Origin: Streptomyces sp. S3(2020) | GTDB lineage: Bacteria > Actinomycetota > Actinomycetes > Streptomycetales > Streptomycetaceae | Direction: 5' to 3' | Assembly (NCBI RefSeq): GCF_013044505.1 | Contig: NZ_JABERD010000001.1 | Coordinates: forward strand, 124,001 to 188,000 | DNA: 64,000 nucleotides | Shown: one piece after another, positions 60,422 to 64,000 of the stretch | How the letters are laid out: every line of letters starts with the position of its first letter | Position numbering within the stretch: the first letter of the stretch is position 1 | Position numbers and translations under genes: made by a program | The notes under the pieces: generated by a model | Databases searched by the model: none | Told to the model about the DNA's origin: nothing | The model's input: the letters and a program-made list of their open reading frames with translations, nothing else

Positions 60422-60451
60422 GTGTGTGCCACCGCCCACCCGACGGACCGC

Positions 60452-61765
60452 TCACGCCGCAAGCCCCACCGCTTCCGTCGCCGGAGTACGCAGTACCTTG
60501 CGGGCCGTCACCAGACTCGTCCCCAGCGTGACCACCACGGCGACCGAGACCACCGCGAGCCAGATACCGAAGGTCTGACCCGGCAGCACCGAGTCGGTGC
60601 GGACCACGGTGAAGGGGACGATCCCCGCCAGCGCGGCGACCGTGCCGAAGAAGACCCCGGTGACCGTCAGGACCAGTGTCTCGGCCGCGACCGTACCGAG
60701 CACCTGGTTCGGCGTCGCCCCGGCCAGCCGCTGCTGCCCGAACTCCCGGCGGCGATAAGTGGTGGCCGCGTACAGCGAGTTGACCAGCATCACGCAGACG
60801 AACACCACGATGATCCCGACGACCGTGAGGTTCAGCGTCTGAAGGTTCTTCGCGTCCACCGACTTCACGAGCCCCGACGCCTCGATGGCGTCGCTCTCCA
60901 CCGACTGCATGGTGAGCGTGGCCGTGGCCATCGCCGTGAACAGGATCAGCGACATCAGGATCCCGGCGACATGCCCGGCCCGCTCCCGCAGATTGCGCAC
61001 GGCCAGCCAGCCCGCCGCACCCGACAGGCGCAGCCGGTCCAGGACGCCTTCGAGGAGCCGCGGCGCCAGCAGCGCGAAGCCCACCGACAGCAGGATCGCC
61101 CCGTACGCCGGCGGTGCCATCAGCGCCTCGTCCTTGCCGGAGAAGACGAACGTGGAGGAGACCGACAGGGCGCCGGCCACGAGAGCGGCGCAGGTGAAGA
61201 ACCTCCGCGCCCGGCCGTGCCCCCGGCGCTGTCCGCGCGTCACCCGCCGTACCGCGAGAAACGCGGCGCCCACGGCGGCGAGCAGCGTGACGGCGACACC
61301 CGACAGCAACGCGACCGGACCGAAGGCGGGGTCGACCGAGGCCGCCACCTGACCGTTGTCCTGGAACACGTCCAGCAGCACCCGGCCGCCGAGCACCGCC
61401 GGGCCGATCGCCAGCGCGGCGCCCACCAGGGCCACGGCCACCGCCTCGCCGACCACCATCCGCCTGAGCTGCGCCGGGGTCGCCCCCGAGCAGCGCAGCA
61501 GCTCCAGCTCGGCGGCCCGCTGGCGCACGTTGACGGTGAGCGTGGAGGCCACGGCGAAGAACACCAGCAGGGAGCCGTAACCGCCGACCACGCTCGCCGC
61601 GGTCGTGAGCGTCTCCGCGCTCACGGAGTCGACACCGCTCCGCGCCGCCGTGTCGTGCATCGAGTTGAACGTCATGATGACCGCCGCGCCCAGGAAGGCG
61701 GACAGCAGCGTCGCGAGGAACCGTCCGGGACGTCGCCGGATCGACCGCATGGCCAGTAGCAGCAT
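60452..61765 (-). CDS. ABC transporter permease, FtsX/MacB type
   Basis: A 437-residue membrane protein with two FtsX-like halves. The first has SVVGGYGSLLVFFAVASTLTVNVRQRAAELELLRCSGATPAQLRRM near 60-105; the second has GIIVVFVCVMLVNSLYAATTYRRREFGQQRLAGATPNQV near 310-350. It has about eight helices in all, as expected for a fused permease with one chain acting as two halves. With the ATPase 3 bp upstream it forms a LolCDE/MacB-like exporter for lipids, peptides or stress sensing. No two-component gene adjoins it. Confidence 0.92.
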   Translation of the reverse strand: MLLLAMRSIRRRPGRFLATLLSAFLGAAVIMTFNSMHDTAARSGVDSVSAETLTTAASVVGGYGSLLVFFAVASTLTVNVRQRAAELELLRCSGATPAQLRRMVVGEAVAVALVGAALAIGPAVLGGRVLLDVFQDNGQVAASVDPAFGPVALLSGVAVTLLAAVGAAFLAVRRVTRGQRRGHGRARRFFTCAALVAGALSVSSTFVFSGKDEALMAPPAYGAILLSVGFALLAPRLLEGVLDRLRLSGAAGWLAVRNLRERAGHVAGILMSLILFTAMATATLTMQSVESDAIEASGLVKSVDAKNLQTLNLTVVGIIVVFVCVMLVNSLYAATTYRRREFGQQRLAGATPNQVLGTVAAETLVLTVTGVFFGTVAALAGIVPFTVVRTDSVLPGQTFGIWLAVVSVAVVVTLGTSLVTARKVLRTPATEAVGLAA

Positions 61766-61768
61766 GGC

Positions 61769-62560
61769 TCACACCCCCGCCGTCACGTCGTCGCCCAGGT
61801 GCGCGAGGCGCTCGGCCACCGCGTCCGCGGTCGGCGCGGACAGCCCGCCGGCCAGCCTGCCGTCGGCGAGGAACAGCACCGAGTCGGCGTACGAGGCGGC
61901 GACCGGGTCGTGCGTCACCATCACCACGGTCCGCCCGTGCACCCGCACCGCCTCCTGGAGCAGCCGCAGCACATCCCGCGCGCTGCGCGTGTCCAGGGCG
62001 CCCGTCGGCTCGTCCGCGAAGATCACCCGGGGTTCGGCGACCAGCGCCCGGGCGATCGCGACCCGCTGCCGCTGACCGCCGGACAACTGGTCGGGACGGT
62101 GCCCGAGCCGGTCGCCGAGCCCGACCTGGTCCAGGACCTCCCGGGCCCGCTTCCGGTCGACGCGCTGTCCGGCGAGCTTCAGCGGCAGCACCGTGTTCTG
62201 CGCGACGGTGAGCGTCTCCAGCAGGTTGTACTGCTGGAAGACGAACCCGATCCGGCCCCGCCGGAACTTCGTCAGCTCGGCCTCCCCGCCGCCCGTCAGC
62301 TCGGTGCCGTCCACGACGACGATGCCGCCGTCCGGCCGGTCCAGCCCCGCCGCGCACTGGAGCAGCGTCGACTTGCCGGAACCCGACGGACCCATCACCG
62401 CGGTGAAGGTGCCCCGGCCCAGGCTGAGCGTGACCCCGTCCAGAGCGGTGACGGCGCTGTCGTCGCTGCCGTAGGTCTTGGTGACCTTGACCAGCCGCAG
62501 TGCCTCGGCGGCGGGTCCCGTGTCGTGCGTACGTCGCGAGCCTGTGCGAAACATCGTCAT
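61769..62560 (-). CDS. ABC transporter ATP-binding protein, LolD/MacB type
   Basis: A 263-residue ATPase (261 if ATG 62554 is used, which has better spacing from GAGGGG). It has Walker A GPSGSGKST near 60, Q-loop FVFQQYNLLETLTV near 107, signature LSGGQRQRVAIARALV near 160 and Walker B VIFADEPTGALD with a downstream His (VTHDP). It is the energising subunit of the FtsX-type permease. The terminal 25 residues are acidic. Confidence 0.94.
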   Translation of the reverse strand: MTMFRTGSRRTHDTGPAAEALRLVKVTKTYGSDDSAVTALDGVTLSLGRGTFTAVMGPSGSGKSTLLQCAAGLDRPDGGIVVVDGTELTGGGEAELTKFRRGRIGFVFQQYNLLETLTVAQNTVLPLKLAGQRVDRKRAREVLDQVGLGDRLGHRPDQLSGGQRQRVAIARALVAEPRVIFADEPTGALDTRSARDVLRLLQEAVRVHGRTVVMVTHDPVAASYADSVLFLADGRLAGGLSAPTADAVAERLAHLGDDVTAGV

Positions 62561-62723
62561 CACCCCTCGGTCCGGCACTCCGTGTGCCCTGACAGAGAAA
62601 CTACGGAGACGGCGCGGGGAGTACATGGGGCCCAGAACCCGTATCGGAGGGTGTACCCAGCGACACCCCCGTACGGGTCACCACAACGCGCCGACCCCCT
62701 GGCCCGCCCGGTGCAATGGAGTC

Positions 62724-63404
62724 GTGACCGCGCCCCCGGACGACTGCCTCGCGCGCAACGAGTGGATCTGCGGCGAGTATCTGAGCACCCGCCGACAGAT
62801 CCTGTGGGACGCGGTCGTCCAGCATCTGGAACTCACCGCGGTCTCGGTGCTCATCGGCCTCGTCATCGCCCTGCCGCTCGCCGTGCTGGCGCGCCGCTGG
62901 GGCTGGGCGTCCGGTCCCGTCCTCGCCGTCACGACGATCCTCTACACGATCCCGTCCCTGGCGATGTTCTCCCTGCTCCTGCCCGTGTACGGGCTCTCCG
63001 CGGGCCTCGTCGTGGCCGGCCTCGTCCTCTACTCGCTCACCCTGCTCGTACGGAACATCCTCGCCGGACTGCGCGCCGTCCCCGAGGAGACCCGGCAGGC
63101 CGCCCGCGGCATGGGCTACGGCCCGATCCGCCTCCTGCTCACCGTCGAACTGCCGCTCGCGCTGCCCGCCGCGATGGCCGGACTGCGCATCGCCGTGGTC
63201 TCCGCCGTGTCACTGGTGACGGTGGGCGCGATCGTCGGCTACGGCGGGCTCGGGAACCTCATCTACGCGGGCATGAACACCTACTTCAAGGCGCAGGTCC
63301 TCACCGCCTCCGTCCTGTGCGTCGTGATCGCCGTCGCGGCCGACGTGCTGCTCCTGGGCGTGCAGCGGCTGATCACCCCGTGGACGAGGGCGGCCCGCGG
63401 ATGA
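62724..63404 (+). CDS. ABC transporter permease, OpuC/ProW type (first)
   Basis: A 226-residue permease with five hydrophobic helices. It has the binding-protein-dependent transport motif EETRQAARGMGYGPIRLLLTVELPLALPAAMAGLRIAVVSAVSLVTVGAIVGYGGLGNLI near residues 112-175. The family imports glycine betaine, choline or carnitine as osmoprotectants. The GTG 62724 start is preceded by only a weak ribosome site. Its stop overlaps the next permease (ATGA). Confidence 0.92.
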   Translation: MTAPPDDCLARNEWICGEYLSTRRQILWDAVVQHLELTAVSVLIGLVIALPLAVLARRWGWASGPVLAVTTILYTIPSLAMFSLLLPVYGLSAGLVVAGLVLYSLTLLVRNILAGLRAVPEETRQAARGMGYGPIRLLLTVELPLALPAAMAGLRIAVVSAVSLVTVGAIVGYGGLGNLIYAGMNTYFKAQVLTASVLCVVIAVAADVLLLGVQRLITPWTRAARG

Positions 63405-64000
63405 CCACCCTGACCGACGCCTGGGACTGGCTCACCGACTCCGCCCACTGGGCGGGCGACGACGGCATCTGGCACCGGCTGCTGCAACACCTCGTCCTCA
63501 CCGTCGTCTGCCTGGTCATCAGCTGCCTGATCGCCCTCCCGGTGGCCCTCGTCCTCGGCCACCTCGGCAAGGGCGGCGCCCTGGCGGTCAACATCTCCAA
63601 CGTCGGCCGCGCGGTCCCCACCTTCGCCGTGCTGGTCCTTCTCCTGCTGACCCCCGTCGGGGACTGGGGGGAGGGCCCGACCGTCGTCGCCCTGGTGCTG
63701 TTCGCCCTCCCGCCCCTGCTCACCAACGCCTACGTGGGGATGCGCGAGGTCGACCGCAGCGTCGTCCGGGCGGCCCGGGGGATGGGCATGACGGGGCGGC
63801 AGATGCTGTTCCAGGTGGAGCTGCCCCTCGCGCTCCGCATGGTGCTGACCGGGGTACGCATCGCCGCCGTCCAGCTCGTCGCGACCGCCACCATCGCCGC
63901 GCTGGCGGGCGGGGGAGGGCTGGGCCGGATCATCACCGCCGGCTTCAACCTCGCCAGCACACCGCAGGTGGTGGCCGGAGCGGTGCTCGTCGCGGCGTTC
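63401..64000 (+). CDS. ABC transporter permease, OpuC/ProW type (second), cut by window end
   Basis: The first 200 residues are present. IWHRLLQHLVLTVVCLVISCLIALPVALVLGHLG is the first helix pair, and REVDRSVVRAARGMGMTGRQMLFQVELPLALRMVLTGVRIAAVQLVATATIAALAGGGGLGRII carries the EAA-type loop. It pairs with the preceding permease in the OpuCB/OpuCD arrangement. The ATPase and substrate-binding protein are expected beyond 64000. Confidence 0.92.
   Translation, partial: MTTLTDAWDWLTDSAHWAGDDGIWHRLLQHLVLTVVCLVISCLIALPVALVLGHLGKGGALAVNISNVGRAVPTFAVLVLLLLTPVGDWGEGPTVVALVLFALPPLLTNAYVGMREVDRSVVRAARGMGMTGRQMLFQVELPLALRMVLTGVRIAAVQLVATATIAALAGGGGLGRIITAGFNLASTPQVVAGAVLVAAF

Larger units (their letters stand above)
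59944..60451. other. Intergenic interval with possible gene debris, hairpin and dispersed repeat
   Basis: 508 bp without an intact gene. Plus-strand pieces GPRLLDAAAEPFYRSR (about 60038-60085) and, in another frame, RERIPYVVERLEEARDPQVE (from about 60120) look protein-like but are out of frame with each other. This suggests a decayed gene. A hairpin at 60291-60326 and a repeat at 60373-60421 follow. Confidence 0.4.

Overview
The window is high-GC actinobacterial DNA, almost certainly from a Streptomyces chromosome. Codon third positions are strongly G/C, many genes start with GTG, and neighbouring genes often share stop and start bases (ATGA, GTGA, TGATG). Two copies of an intergenic repeat that I recall from many Streptomyces genomes are also present. 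I see no rRNA, tRNA, CRISPR array, intact phage or PKS/NRPS genes. Both ends are cut inside genes.

Region 1 (about 1 to 34.6 kb) is a large catabolic island. It encodes two acyl-CoA dehydrogenases (one paired with an aminoglycoside-phosphotransferase-like kinase), ETF alpha/beta, three AMP-forming acyl-CoA ligases, two type III CoA-transferases and an enoyl-CoA hydratase. It also encodes an aldehyde dehydrogenase, four SDRs (one of the mycofactocin-coupled type), three 3-hydroxyisobutyrate-dehydrogenase-like enzymes, two P450s each with its own [3Fe-4S] ferredoxin, a Rieske oxygenase alpha subunit, a TauD-type dioxygenase and two amidohydrolases. A DUF35/SCP2-thiolase-like fusion, an alpha/beta hydrolase, a DoxX protein and several small proteins complete the set. 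The inventory reads as oxygenation, CoA activation, beta-oxidation and retro-aldol cleavage of an organic acid, probably branched or alicyclic. The substrate cannot be read from the sequence. Related GARTNNNRTTCTC and RTTCTCGNATTNGGAGAAY elements sit at eight control regions between 1.6 and 27.2 kb. This suggests a single regulon, plausibly under the TetR protein at 1647-2300. A GntR regulator has its own likely operator over the CoA-transferase promoter.

Region 2 (34.6 to 51.6 kb) holds ordinary accessory and housekeeping genes. They are a PucR-type regulator, an HSL-type esterase, TerC, an LLM flavin oxidoreductase behind a MerR-type promoter, LysR, an FMN reductase divergent from a TetR with paired palindromes, LacI with PobA, a thioredoxin divergent from a flavoprotein disulfide reductase, peptide deformylase, a PepSY membrane protein, a TPR protein, a MarR pair and a pirin.

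Region 3 (51.6 to 53.85 kb) is gene-poor. It contains one unknown membrane-anchored protein and what look like fragments of an AlbA_2-type protein and a tyrosine recombinase, so it is probably the scar of an old insertion.

Region 4 (53.85 to 64 kb) has a secreted GH43-AbfB arabinofuranosidase-like enzyme and a DauR/YheO-like regulator. The regulator has a perfect 14-bp-arm palindrome and is coupled, through a repeat-built micro-ORF, to a threonine/serine dehydratase. A cupin, a MoxR/VWA pair, an FtsX/LolD-type ABC exporter and two OpuC/ProW-type osmoprotectant permeases (the second cut by the window end) follow.
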